Below are positions 16,707 to 25,503 of a stretch of DNA of 64,000 nucleotides, piece by piece. Under the pieces are notes generated by a model. The model ran no database searches, had not been told where the DNA came from, and saw nothing but the letters and a program-made list of their open reading frames with translations. Where the stretch lies: the NCBI RefSeq assembly GCF_938015785.1, contig NZ_CALLWC010000054.1, positions 26,787-90,786 of the forward strand, given 5' to 3'. This DNA comes from an uncultured Campylobacter sp. GTDB taxonomy: Bacteria > Campylobacterota > Campylobacteria > Campylobacterales > Campylobacteraceae. Each line of letters opens with the position of its first letter. The stretch's first letter is position 1. A program made the translations under genes and the position numbers.

Positions 16707-18044
16707 TTGGACACGGACAGTTCGGTTTTAATGTTAGTTTTAGCTTTTGTATTCATCTTTATGAATGCTTTTTTTGTTCTTTCGGAATTCTCAATCGTCA
16801 AAGTAAGAAAGTCTCGCCTCGAAGAGCTTATCAAGGATAAAATTCCAAACGCAAAGCTCGCTTTTAAAATTTCAAACTCCCTTGACACCTATCTCAGCGC
16901 CACTCAGCTAGGCATTACGATAAGCTCGCTCGCCCTCGGCTGGATCGGTGAGCCCGCGGTATCGAGACTGATCGAGCTGCCGCTAAGATCCATCGGCATA
17001 GGCGGTGGAGCAGCGGCACATACGATCGCCTTCGTCATATCTTTTACGCTCGTTACGCTATTTCACGTCGTACTTGGCGAGCTGGTGCCAAAATCCATCG
17101 CTATTGCTAAAACCGAGAAGATCGTGCTTTTTATCTCTAGGCCGCTTCATATTTTTTGGATTATGTTTTTTCCGATCATCAAGGCATTTGACTTCATCGC
17201 TGCCGTCTCGCTTAAAATCATCGGCGTAAAGCCCGCCAAAGAGAGCGAGCTCGCGCTTTCTGACGAGGAGATCAAAATCATCGCGAGCGAGAGCCTAAAA
17301 GGCGGCGTGCTCGATAGCCTAGAGACCGAGATCATCAAAAACGCCGTTGATTTCAGCGATACGGTCGCCAAAGAGATAATGACACCGAGGCGCGATCTCA
17401 TATGCCTAAATAAGCAAAAAAGCTACGATGAAAACTACGCAACCGTATTGCAGTCGAAATTTACGCGCTTTCCATATATCGACGGCAGCAAAGACAACGT
17501 CCTAGGTCTCATCCACATCCGCGACATCATCCAACAAAAGGGAGATAAAAGCTTCGATAAGATCGTGCGCAAACTCATCATCGTGCCTGAAAACAGCCCG
17601 ATCTCTAAAATTTTGCCGATGATGAATAAGCAGCGCATTTTTGCCGCGCTCGTCATCGACGAATACGGCGGTACTGCGGGATTTTTGACGATGGAAGATA
17701 TAATAGAAGAAATTTTTGGCGACATCAACGACGAGCACGACGCGAATGCGCAAAATTTCAAACGTATCGACGAGAACACCTTTGAGTTTAGAGGGCGTTT
17801 CGAGATCGAAGGCGTCGAGGAGGTGATGGGCATCGACTTTGATGAGGAGACCGAACAGCTAACGATCGGCGGCTACGTCTTTAATCTCTTCGGCAGCCTA
17901 CCTGAAATCGGCGATAAAATAAGCGATGAAAACTGCGATTACGAAATACTGCGAATGGATGGCACGAGAGTTTCGCTCGTAAAAGCGATCAAAAAAGCAG
18001 CCGCGCAGCCGCAAGAAAACGAAGAGGCTGAGAAAAATAACTAA
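16707..18044 (+). CDS. CNNM/CorC-type membrane protein (DUF21-CBS-CorC_HlyC)
   Basis: A 445-residue protein. Residues ~1-190 form the DUF21/CNNM membrane domain (four hydrophobic segments; LSEFSIVKVRKSRLEEL near 25-40, HVVLGELVPKSIAI near 115-130). Residues ~200-325 are a CBS pair, beginning with the family motif VAKEIMTPRRDLICL. Residues ~345-430 are the CorC_HlyC domain. Such proteins are linked to Mg/Co efflux or ion homeostasis and often labelled hemolysins. The start is TTG with AAAGGA 8 nt upstream; the next in-frame ATG (16731) would clip the first helix only slightly. Confidence 0.9.
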   Translation: MDTDSSVLMLVLAFVFIFMNAFFVLSEFSIVKVRKSRLEELIKDKIPNAKLAFKISNSLDTYLSATQLGITISSLALGWIGEPAVSRLIELPLRSIGIGGGAAAHTIAFVISFTLVTLFHVVLGELVPKSIAIAKTEKIVLFISRPLHIFWIMFFPIIKAFDFIAAVSLKIIGVKPAKESELALSDEEIKIIASESLKGGVLDSLETEIIKNAVDFSDTVAKEIMTPRRDLICLNKQKSYDENYATVLQSKFTRFPYIDGSKDNVLGLIHIRDIIQQKGDKSFDKIVRKLIIVPENSPISKILPMMNKQRIFAALVIDEYGGTAGFLTMEDIIEEIFGDINDEHDANAQNFKRIDENTFEFRGRFEIEGVEEVMGIDFDEETEQLTIGGYVFNLFGSLPEIGDKISDENCDYEILRMDGTRVSLVKAIKKAAAQPQENEEAEKNN

Positions 18045-18686
18045 GCCAAAGTGTGGGTTAATAAAATTCCGCTCTGTGATGCTGCGCGCTAGAAATTTCA
18101 AGCACGCTGCCACTTGCGACGCTCTCAATCCCCATATAGGGCAAAAATTTATTCGCCGCTCCCACATAGATGCCGTAATAGCGAGCACAGGAATTCCCGC
18201 CGCCTTTCAGAGCGCCATAAAGTGCTATTTATAAGCGCGCTGCAAACGAAAGGCGAAATTCTACCGCGAAAATTCTGCCAGAGCGATGCTAGATAGAATT
18301 TCTCGATGAGCCTGTTTTTAAATTTTGCGAGATCGTAGATTTTAAAAATTTCAAAATTTCGCTGAATTTTAAAATTCTAATTGATCTAAATTTCTCGCCT
18401 AACTTAAATAGCAAGCCCCGCTACAAGCCCAGGCCAAGCGAATTCTAAATCCAAAGCCTAAGCGTAAAATTCTAAAATTATTAAAGATAAAATTTTGCCG
18501 CGTAGTATCGCAGAATTAACTCTATCAATTTTAATCGTAAAATTTCGCCAATCTTGCTTTAAAACTTCGCGATTTTAATTCTAAAAATTCCTAAGTAATC
18601 AAGTCGGCACGCCTTAAAATTCCGCATAAATAAATCTTAAATTCCTTTTTGCTACCATAACGAAAATTTTTCGTACGGATGGCTTT
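18045..18686. other. intergenic region without recognisable genes
   Basis: About 640 bp, dense in AATTTTAAAATTC-type words especially from 18338 to 18560. No coding or RNA signal recognised. Confidence 0.4.
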
Positions 18687-20000
18687 ATGACAAAACACAA
18701 ATTCTCATCGCGTTGGGCTTTTATCATCGCCTGTGTGGGCTCTGCTGTAGGTATGGCAAATGTCTGGGGCTTCCCTTATAAACTCGGCACGAACGGCGGC
18801 GGCGCATTTTTGCTAATTTACGTTTTTTTCGTAGCGCTGTTTTCATACGTAGGCCTAAGCGCCGAATACGCGATCGGTCGCCGCGCCAAAACAGGCACAC
18901 TAGGCTCATACGAATACGCGTGGAAAAGCCGCGGACTTGGCGCTATTGGTAAGGTTATCGGCTGGTTGCCACTTGCCGGTTCGATGTGTATCGCAGTGGG
19001 CTATGCCGTCATCATCGCCTATGTTTTAAAGGCGCTAGTCCAAGCCATAGACGGCTCGCTAATGAGCGAAAATACCGATACGTGGTTTAACTCTTTTGCC
19101 CTGACGCCCTACTCCGTGGTGCCTTATCACTGCATAATCGTTGCAGGCACGTTGCTGACGCTATTTTTCGGCGCCAAAAGCATCGAAAAAACGAATAAAA
19201 TTATGATGCCGCTATTTTTCGTGCTATTTGCAATTTTGGCAATTAGGGTCGCGACGCTGCAAGGCGCTGCGGGCGGATATGCCTTTCTTTTCGGCGCCGA
19301 TTTTACTAAGCTAGCAGATCCGATGGTTTGGATTTCTGCGATGGGACAGGCATTTTTCTCGCTATCGATTACGGGCTCAGGGATGATCGTCTATGGCGCG
19401 TATCTATCCAAGGACGAAGACATCGTATCTGCGGCGAAAAATACCGCGCTATTTGACACGCTAGCCGCGATGGTAGCTGCGCTAGTGATGATCCCTGCAG
19501 TATTTGCTTACGGAATGGATCCGGCGGTGGGGCCTAAGCTACTTTTTGTAACTCTGCCTAAAATTTTACAAGATATGGCAGGTGGTAGAATTTTTGCGGT
19601 GATTTTATTTACTGCCGTGATTTTTGGTGGAATTTCATCGCTTCAAAATATGTTCGAAGTAGTCGCCGAATCGCTAATGCATAAGTTTCCAAGGCTAAGC
19701 CGTGCATTCACGCTTGCGCTATTGTGCGCGATCTGCCTGGGTGCGGGCCTTGGTATGGAAGCGATAAGCTCATGGGGTCCGTGGATGGATTTCGTATCGA
19801 TTTATATCATTCCGATCGGAGCAGTAATCGGCGCGATATCGTGGTTTTGGGTGATTAAGCGGAATGAAATTTTAGATGAGATCAATCTGGGCGCAGAGAG
19901 GGTTCGCGGCAAGCTCTGGTATGATATCGGACGCTTTGTCTATGTCCCGCTGGCGCTACTTTTATGTATAATCGCGCTTAGTATGCATATTTCGTTTTAA
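18687..20000 (+). CDS. NSS-family sodium-dependent transporter
   Basis: A 437-residue polytopic protein of the neurotransmitter:sodium symporter family (LeuT fold, 11-12 membrane segments). The TM1 signature GSAVGMANVWGFPY at ~18-31, the following NGGGAF, and FFSLSITGSGM in TM6 are the Na+ and substrate-site segments. Bacterial members take up amino acids such as tryptophan, tyrosine or methionine; the substrate cannot be told here. It is monocistronic, with a weak ribosome site (GTACGGATGG region). Confidence 0.92.
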   Translation: MTKHKFSSRWAFIIACVGSAVGMANVWGFPYKLGTNGGGAFLLIYVFFVALFSYVGLSAEYAIGRRAKTGTLGSYEYAWKSRGLGAIGKVIGWLPLAGSMCIAVGYAVIIAYVLKALVQAIDGSLMSENTDTWFNSFALTPYSVVPYHCIIVAGTLLTLFFGAKSIEKTNKIMMPLFFVLFAILAIRVATLQGAAGGYAFLFGADFTKLADPMVWISAMGQAFFSLSITGSGMIVYGAYLSKDEDIVSAAKNTALFDTLAAMVAALVMIPAVFAYGMDPAVGPKLLFVTLPKILQDMAGGRIFAVILFTAVIFGGISSLQNMFEVVAESLMHKFPRLSRAFTLALLCAICLGAGLGMEAISSWGPWMDFVSIYIIPIGAVIGAISWFWVIKRNEILDEINLGAERVRGKLWYDIGRFVYVPLALLLCIIALSMHISF

Positions 20001-20074
20001 ATTAAAATTTCGCTAGATTTAGCATTAATAGTATTCTCTCATAATGGAGTTTTAGCAAACCACATTTATAAATC

Positions 20075-20109
20075 ATTGCATTATCCATATAAATAATGTA
20101 TAATGCAAT
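20075..20109 (+). promoter_or_regulatory. promoter and inverted-repeat operator of the toxin-antitoxin pair
   Basis: ATTGCATTAT (20075-20084) and ATAATGCAAT (20100-20109) are perfect 10-bp arms 15 nt apart. The right arm overlaps the -10 TATAAT (20099-20104). A palindrome on the -10 is what autorepression by a RelB/DinJ-type antitoxin complex needs. Confidence 0.65.
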
Positions 20110-20124
20110 CAAAAAGGAGACAAT

Positions 20125-20388
20125 ATGACGCGATCTATAAACGTAAATTTTAGAATGGAAGCCGAGCTTAAAAAAGGGTTGGAGGAAGTATGCTCTGAAA
20201 TGGGGCTAAATTTAACTACTGCTTTTACAATATTTGCTAAAAAAGTATTGCAAGAACGCAAAATTCCTTTCGAGCTGACAGCAGATCCCTTTTACAGCCA
20301 CGAAAATTTATCTCATCTTAAGCGCTCTTTTGACGAATTAAAGGAAAATAGCGGGATTGAGCACGATTTGTTAGAAGCGGATCAATGA
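20125..20388 (+). CDS. RelB/DinJ-family antitoxin
   Basis: An 87-residue antitoxin. The N-terminus (INVNFRMEAELKKGLEEVCSEMGLNLTTAFTIFAKK) is a ribbon-helix-helix DNA-binding domain of the RelB/DinJ family, and the segment after RKIPFEL is the acidic toxin-binding tail. AAGGAG precedes the ATG. It overlaps the toxin gene by 4 nt (ATGA). It would neutralise the YoeB-like toxin and repress the shared promoter through the inverted repeat upstream. Confidence 0.88.
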   Translation: MTRSINVNFRMEAELKKGLEEVCSEMGLNLTTAFTIFAKKVLQERKIPFELTADPFYSHENLSHLKRSFDELKENSGIEHDLLEADQ

Positions 20389-20648
20389 AAAAAATCTGGT
20401 CGCAAGAAGCTTGGAAGGATTATCTGTATTGGCAGGAAAATGATAAAAATATTCTAAAGCGCATAAATAAGTTAATCCTAGATATAGAGCGTAACGGCTA
20501 CGATTGTATAGGCAAACCCGAAGCGCTAAAGGGCAATTTATCGGGGCTTTATAGTGTTAGAATAGATGGAAAAAATCGGCTCGTATTTAGGATATCTAAT
20601 AGCGCCATAGAAATAGCTCAGTCTAAAACTCACTATGGAGATAAGTAA
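20385..20648 (+). CDS. yoeB: YoeB/Txe-family mRNA interferase toxin
   Basis: An 87-residue RelE-fold toxin that cleaves mRNA on the ribosome. The residues known from E. coli YoeB fall at identical positions: Glu46, Lys49, Arg65, His83, Tyr84. The usual KPE-LK-LSG...R-RLV layout is kept (GKPEALKGNLSG, RIDGKNRLVF), with VR in place of the common RR at 58-59. All catalytic positions are intact, so it should be active. The partner is DinJ/RelB-like rather than YefM-like, a mixed pairing. Confidence 0.92.
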   Translation: MKKIWSQEAWKDYLYWQENDKNILKRINKLILDIERNGYDCIGKPEALKGNLSGLYSVRIDGKNRLVFRISNSAIEIAQSKTHYGDK

Positions 20649-20841
20649 AATACGTACAAAAGCATCAATATCAAAGCGGTAGTATTTGTCCCAAAAAAAA
20701 CTTTCACACCCAAAAAAGGCGTGGAATTTTAAAATTTTATCTTATTTTATGGCTTAAAATTTTGAAATTCAGTGCAGATTTAAAGCAGTAAATTTCAAAA
20801 TTTTACCTTGGCTGCTAAAAAGAAATTTCGTCGTTAAATTT

Positions 20842-21078
20842 AACAACAGAAATTACTTTTTAATAAATGCCGTATCTGCAAAAGAGTATCATGAGCTGCT
20901 GCAATATTTCAAGGCGCTAAACGTAAAAATAGAAGATCAGACCGACTTTATACCACAGGCTCAAAACAGCGGCTATTTCACCGATAAAAATGAAATTTGG
21001 AGCGACGGTTTTAACGATACGCAAATTCCGAAGAAAAATTTTAAATGGAAGCTTAGGCGGTTTTTTAGTTTGGATTGA
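20842..21078 (+). pseudogene. 5'-truncated coding remnant (78 codons)
   Basis: An open frame with convincing protein-like content (AVSAKEYHELLQYFKALNV ... KNEIWSDGFNDTQIP) ends in a Lys/Arg/Phe-rich tail and TGA. The frame stays open upstream to a TAA near 20750 but has no ATG and no ribosome site, and the upstream part is AATTTTA-like sequence. It looks like the 3' end of a lost gene, probably accessory DNA next to the toxin-antitoxin pair. Family not recognised. Confidence 0.55.
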
Positions 21079-21385
21079 AATTCTAGCCCAAACGGCAAGT
21101 TCTTAAATTTAGCGAGAATTTCACGAGCAAATAGGGCGGAGTGGGGCAGCGAGACGAATACCGCTCGCCGCTCCTCTGGCTTGCCGCATTCACAAAGCTA
21201 TGGCGGGTAAAATTCACTCAGCCCGTCGCCAAGGTAGAAAAGCTTTGGGCAATTCAGAATTTAACCTCAGCCCATCACAGCCGCAAAGCTGCGGCAGGCC
21301 AAATCGATCTGACCCGTCGTCGCAGCAAATCCTCGACGATCTGGGGATAGAGTCTCGCCCTAAAACCCCAGACCGCTCCCAATCC
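21079..21385. other. intergenic region, nothing recognised
   Basis: About 300 bp of GC-rich sequence with repeated short words (CGGCAGGCCAAAT, CGCAAAGC) before the convergent torA-like gene; no coding frame supported. Confidence 0.35.
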
Positions 21386-23902
21386 CTACTTCGCCCCTTT
21401 AGGCGGCATAAATGCGGTTAGTTTGATATCCTCGCCCGCCTTGTGTTTATAAAGCTCGATATTTACTAACGCCGTGTGGGAGATGTTGCCGTTGGCAAGC
21501 TCGCTCGTAGGTAGATCGATCGTAAGCACGTTCGGATTTCCGTTTTTGCAAAGCCCATCGGCGTTAGGATCGTACCACGCGCCTTCAAAGATCTGCACCA
21601 CGCCGCGCATTATGTCGCTGCTTACGTTGGCTCCCGCCAAAATTTCGCCGCGAGCGTTAAACACGCGCACCAGATCGCCCCGCTTGATACCGAGCTCCTT
21701 AGCGTCCTCGGTATTTATTAGCACCGGCTCGCGACCTGCAACGGCGTATCTCTTGCGATTTGAGGTGTTGCTCTGCTGCGAATGCAAGCGGTCATACGGA
21801 TGCAGGCTAAGCAGATGAAATTTCGCAGGTTTATCCTTCATCCCGAGCCACTCGACGGGCTCGAACCACATCGGATGTGCGCCGCAGTCTTTGTAGTTCA
21901 TCGCAGCGATCGTATCGGAGTAAATTTCAATTAACCCGCTAGGCGTTCCCAAAGCCTCCAAAACAGGATCATTTCTAAAATCTTCAAACGTCACGTACGC
22001 AGCACTCTCTGGCGTTTCGTAAAATTCCGTCGGCTCGTTTTTCTCCCACCACTGCTCAAAGCTCGGCATCTGTATTCCTAAAGCGGTGTTTGCATTCACG
22101 GCGCTAGCTGCTCCTTCGTAAAATTCTTTGATCCAATCCATCTCCGTTTTGCCGCCGTCCGTATAAGCCTCGGCAAGCCCCTCAGCGTAAGCCTTGCAAA
22201 GGTCAGTAAAAATTTGATAATCGTCCTTCGCGCCGTGCTGCTTAGCGACGACCTGCTTCATAGGAATGATGTGCATGTTGGAGTAGTCCCCGCTCATCGT
22301 AATGTCGTTGCGCTCGTACTGCGTAGTGGTCGGGAACACGATGTCCGCCATCTTCGCAGTAGGCGTCCAGTAAATTTCATTCACTACGATAGTGCGCGGT
22401 TTGCGCCAAGCCTTGATATTGGTGTTGGTGTCTTGATGATGCACGATAGGATTTCCGCCGACCCAGTAGATGAAGTCAATCTTCGGATAGGTGATCTTTG
22501 CGCCATTCGCGTCGATCGTCTTGCCAGGATTTAGTAGCGCGTCCGCGATACGAGCTAAAGGAAAGGCAACCTTCGCCGTATTTACCAGCCATGCTTGAGT
22601 GGCTTCATCGCCTTGCTTCTGATCCTGCGCAAGCCCTAAAAATTTGCCGTCCTTAACGACGCCGACGCTTGCCGCGTTCATTCCGCCGATCACGCCGCCC
22701 GCGCAGGTAGGCGCGCCGCCGTTAGCGTAGTGGTAGCTAAAGCCGAAGCCGCCTCCTGCAAGTCCGATCTGCCCTAGCATCGCGCACAAAGTCACGATCA
22801 TCCAGTGCGCCTGCTCGCCGTGATGAGCGCGCTGGATACCCCAACCCGCCATTATCATCGTGCGGTTTTCGTAAAATTTTATCGCAAGCTCTTTGATCAC
22901 GTCCGCGCTAATGCCGCAAATTTCACTAGCCCACTCGGGCGTCTTAGCCACGCCGTCGCTCTGCCCCGTGAGGTACGGCACGAATTTTTCAAAGCCCACG
23001 GTGTAGTTTTGTAAAAATTCCTTATCGTACTTACCCTGCGAGTAGAGGTGCTGCGCCATGCCTAGCATCATCGCTACGTCGGTGTTAGGGCGAGGGGTAA
23101 TCCATCGCGCCTTACCTTCGAAATACTTGCCACTTACGGTTTTGATCGGATCGATGATAATGATCTCTTTGTCGCTGTTTTTTAGCTGCTCGAAATACTT
23201 AAATCCCTGCTCGTCCGAGCTCGTCCACGCCACGCGAAGCGTAGAGATCGGATTGAGCCCCCAAAAGACCACTACTTTGGAGTTTTCAAGCACCACCGGC
23301 CACGAGGTTTGCTGCTCATAGACCTGATTTGAGCCCGTTACGTGCGGCATTATGACCTGCGCCGCTCCCGTAGAGTAATCGCCCGTGACGCCCGTAAAGC
23401 CGCCGGTTAAGTTCATAAATCTATGAAGCAGCGTCCTTGAGACATGCACGTTGCCCGTGCTCTGCCAGCCGTAGCTACCCGCAAACACCGAGTCCGCGCC
23501 CTTTTGCTCGCGCGTCTTTTTAAGCTCGCGCGCGACGAGTTTGATCGCGTCTTCATATTTTACCTCGACCCATTCGTCAAGCCCTCGAAGCTCTGGCTTA
23601 GGATTATCGGGATCGGCGAGGTAGGATTTTCGCACCATCGGCGCCTTGACGCGCGTGTTATAAACGAGATCCGCCATCGTATTTTGAAGAGTATTTGGAA
23701 TTTTAGAGGTGATCTTCCACGGTGCGGATTTTACGATCTTGCCGTTTTTGACGCTCGCTTTTAAAATTCCCCATCGCGCCGCGGTTAAAATTTCGCCGTT
23801 TTTCTTAAGCGCGGTGAGTTTATCCGCCGCAAGCATCGAGCTTGGAATGAGCGGAAGCGCCGAGACCGCCGCGCTGAGCTTTAAAAAATTTCGTCTTTTC
23901 AT
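21386..23902 (-). CDS. torA: TorA-type molybdopterin S/N-oxide reductase (copy 1)
   Basis: An 838-residue periplasmic reductase of the TorA/DorA/BisC group. Tat signal RRNFLK with hydrophobic stretch and cleavage near MLAA. Ser177 in GDYSTGAA is the expected molybdenum ligand, as in DMSO/TMAO reductases. bis-MGD contacts include GWGIQRAHHGEQ, WVGGNPIVHHQD and the C-terminal HPYDRLHSQ and REPVLIN segments. No N-terminal Fe-S motif, as usual for TorA. Electrons come from the monohaem cytochrome encoded directly upstream (4-nt ATGA overlap). It resembles the Campylobacter Cj0264c TMAO/DMSO reductase. Substrate (TMAO, DMSO, biotin or methionine sulfoxide) is not decided by sequence. Confidence 0.92.
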   Translation of the reverse strand: MKRRNFLKLSAAVSALPLIPSSMLAADKLTALKKNGEILTAARWGILKASVKNGKIVKSAPWKITSKIPNTLQNTMADLVYNTRVKAPMVRKSYLADPDNPKPELRGLDEWVEVKYEDAIKLVARELKKTREQKGADSVFAGSYGWQSTGNVHVSRTLLHRFMNLTGGFTGVTGDYSTGAAQVIMPHVTGSNQVYEQQTSWPVVLENSKVVVFWGLNPISTLRVAWTSSDEQGFKYFEQLKNSDKEIIIIDPIKTVSGKYFEGKARWITPRPNTDVAMMLGMAQHLYSQGKYDKEFLQNYTVGFEKFVPYLTGQSDGVAKTPEWASEICGISADVIKELAIKFYENRTMIMAGWGIQRAHHGEQAHWMIVTLCAMLGQIGLAGGGFGFSYHYANGGAPTCAGGVIGGMNAASVGVVKDGKFLGLAQDQKQGDEATQAWLVNTAKVAFPLARIADALLNPGKTIDANGAKITYPKIDFIYWVGGNPIVHHQDTNTNIKAWRKPRTIVVNEIYWTPTAKMADIVFPTTTQYERNDITMSGDYSNMHIIPMKQVVAKQHGAKDDYQIFTDLCKAYAEGLAEAYTDGGKTEMDWIKEFYEGAASAVNANTALGIQMPSFEQWWEKNEPTEFYETPESAAYVTFEDFRNDPVLEALGTPSGLIEIYSDTIAAMNYKDCGAHPMWFEPVEWLGMKDKPAKFHLLSLHPYDRLHSQQSNTSNRKRYAVAGREPVLINTEDAKELGIKRGDLVRVFNARGEILAGANVSSDIMRGVVQIFEGAWYDPNADGLCKNGNPNVLTIDLPTSELANGNISHTALVNIELYKHKAGEDIKLTAFMPPKGAK

Positions 23903-24507
23903 TTCATATCCTTTAAATTTACGTCCTTGGAGTGCTTTTGCAGATACTGCACCACCGTCCAGCTCTCATCCTTGCTAATAGGCGTACGCGAAAGCATCGA
24001 TTTTATGTAGCCGGGCCATTTGTTTGCCTCGTAGCTTGCGGGCTGATGCAGAGCGTGACAGACACTACACGAGGCTTCAAATTTCTCCTTAGCGCCCGCG
24101 AAAATTTTATCCACGTCACCGCTTAGCGCACCCTCATCGGTGTAGGCGGTTATTTTAACCTTATTAAAGCCGTCCTCTTCGCCCAAGCTCTCGCTTTGAA
24201 ATTTAGCCTGCTTCGAAAACGCCACCGCGATTATGCGCGCTTTAGGCGTGAAATAAATAACGTTCGGCGCCTTTGGATTTTGATAGCCGGTGAGCGAAAA
24301 TTTCACCGCTCCGTCCTTGACCTCCAAGACCTCTATGGCGTTTGTGGGCAGCAGCCTGCCGTCCTTGTGCGACAAATCGCCGCTTACGCTTACCTGCTTT
24401 AGCACCGTGCCGTAAAGCGTCTCGCCCGCCTTAACCTCGGCGTTTGCACAGCTTGCGATCGCAGCCGCAAGAGCCGCCGTAGCCGCAATAGAATTTAAAA
24501 ACTTCAT
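23899..24507 (-). CDS. monohaem cytochrome c, TorC-like electron donor (copy 1)
   Basis: A 202-residue exported protein. Signal peptide ends near ANA/E (residue 23). One haem site CSVCH at 147-151, preceded by a ~120-residue N-terminal beta domain and followed by a short C-terminal c-type domain with candidate axial Met in YIKSMLSRTP. It pairs with the TorA-type reductase whose gene overlaps by 4 nt, like the Cj0265c/Cj0264c pair; there is no pentahaem TorC. The 21-nt spacing from the upstream DsbI-like gene puts the three in one operon. Confidence 0.9.
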   Translation of the reverse strand: MKFLNSIAATAALAAAIASCANAEVKAGETLYGTVLKQVSVSGDLSHKDGRLLPTNAIEVLEVKDGAVKFSLTGYQNPKAPNVIYFTPKARIIAVAFSKQAKFQSESLGEEDGFNKVKITAYTDEGALSGDVDKIFAGAKEKFEASCSVCHALHQPASYEANKWPGYIKSMLSRTPISKDESWTVVQYLQKHSKDVNLKDMK

Positions 24508-24527
24508 GCTTATCCTTTCTTAAAATT

Positions 24528-25139
24528 TTAAAAACTTCTCGTAAATCTGCCGTATAAAAAGCCCGCAAACATCACGGCTAAAATCGCCGCGAATGCCGCA
24601 AACGCTACCTGCGCGCACTGCGCCGCGTCTGCAAATTTAATGCTCGGCACCAGATAAAATCCCTCGCCGTAAAATCCGCCAAAAAAACTCTGCACTTCGC
24701 TAAGTGCGGTGCCTGCGGGGAAGGACGGGGTGCCCGTGCAGCTTGCGGGGCGAAATAGCTCCGGCAGCAGGCTATCAAGCGGCGCCGCAAAAGGAAATGC
24801 GGGCGCTGCGAGGCAATTTGCGGTATCTGCGGCGGGGTGCGACGCGGAGCTTTGTAAATAGCCGTATATCGCGCCCGCAAATCCGAGCGCGTAAGCAACG
24901 AGCCTTGTTATGAAGCCAAACGGCAGCAGCAAGCCTATAAGCGCGCCCACGCCCGCTACGGCAAAGCCTAGACGCACGAGGGCACTCGTCTGCGTAGGCG
25001 ACATAAAAAGGCAGCGCTGAAAGAAAAAATACGATACCGCAAGATAGCCTGCGCTTATCACAAAGAGCCAAAACCACGGCGCAGCGGTATTTTGCCACGC
25101 GTAAATCTTTAAAATCAATCTATTCAAGATCTCCTCCAT
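24528..25139 (-). CDS. DsbI-like membrane protein lacking the CxxC motif
   Basis: A 203-residue protein with about five hydrophobic segments. The layout follows DsbI, the epsilon-group DsbB relative: FFFQRCLFMSP, then TM2 and LGFAGAIYG, a periplasmic loop with FPF-PLD and P-LF-P, then FYLVPSIKF and a last helix. In DsbI the sequence after F-M-x-P is C-E-Q-C; here it is T49-Q50-T51-S52, so the quinone-proximal cysteine pair is gone. The second periplasmic pair is kept (Cys109, Cys134), as are Cys43 and Cys175. It is the first gene of the torC-torA operon. It may be a decaying or re-purposed DsbI, perhaps a quinol-to-cytochrome membrane partner. Confidence 0.7.
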   Translation of the reverse strand: MEEILNRLILKIYAWQNTAAPWFWLFVISAGYLAVSYFFFQRCLFMSPTQTSALVRLGFAVAGVGALIGLLLPFGFITRLVAYALGFAGAIYGYLQSSASHPAADTANCLAAPAFPFAAPLDSLLPELFRPASCTGTPSFPAGTALSEVQSFFGGFYGEGFYLVPSIKFADAAQCAQVAFAAFAAILAVMFAGFLYGRFTRSF

Positions 25140-25503
25140 CTTATAAAATTCTTAAGAATACTTTTTAATCTTAAGATTTAAATTTATGAGGGAATTATAG
25201 CAATAAAAGATAAAAATTCATGTCTACATTGCCCTAAATATCGGAGTTTTATAAGCTTTAAGCTTAACGTATAAAATTTCAATTTTAAAATTTGACGCTC
25301 CTTGCGTGGCGGCGGAAAGTTTTTGAGATATGAAATTAAAATGGTAGATTTTATAAAATTTATCTTTATTTAGCTCTGTTTTGATAAAAAATATATCGAT
25401 TTCAAAACTCCGTAGCTCCAGCACCCAATAAATATTATGAAGATGATACAATGAGCCAAAATTTTGAATAATATCACTTTATAATTTAAGGACGAGGTGC
25501 CGT
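25140..25503. other. divergent intergenic region upstream of the dsbI-torC-torA operon
   Basis: About 360 bp. TCTTAAGA occurs twice, at 25150-25157 and 25169-25176 (19 bp apart), 11-37 bp from the DsbI-like start: a possible regulator site. A TATAAT for the plus-strand gene is at 25480-25485. The rest shows no coding signal. Confidence 0.4.
25480..25485 (+). promoter_or_regulatory. -10 box for the 25504 gene
   Basis: TATAAT with T-rich sequence upstream, 19 nt before the GTG; AAGGACGAGG lies between and is the ribosome site. Confidence 0.5.
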
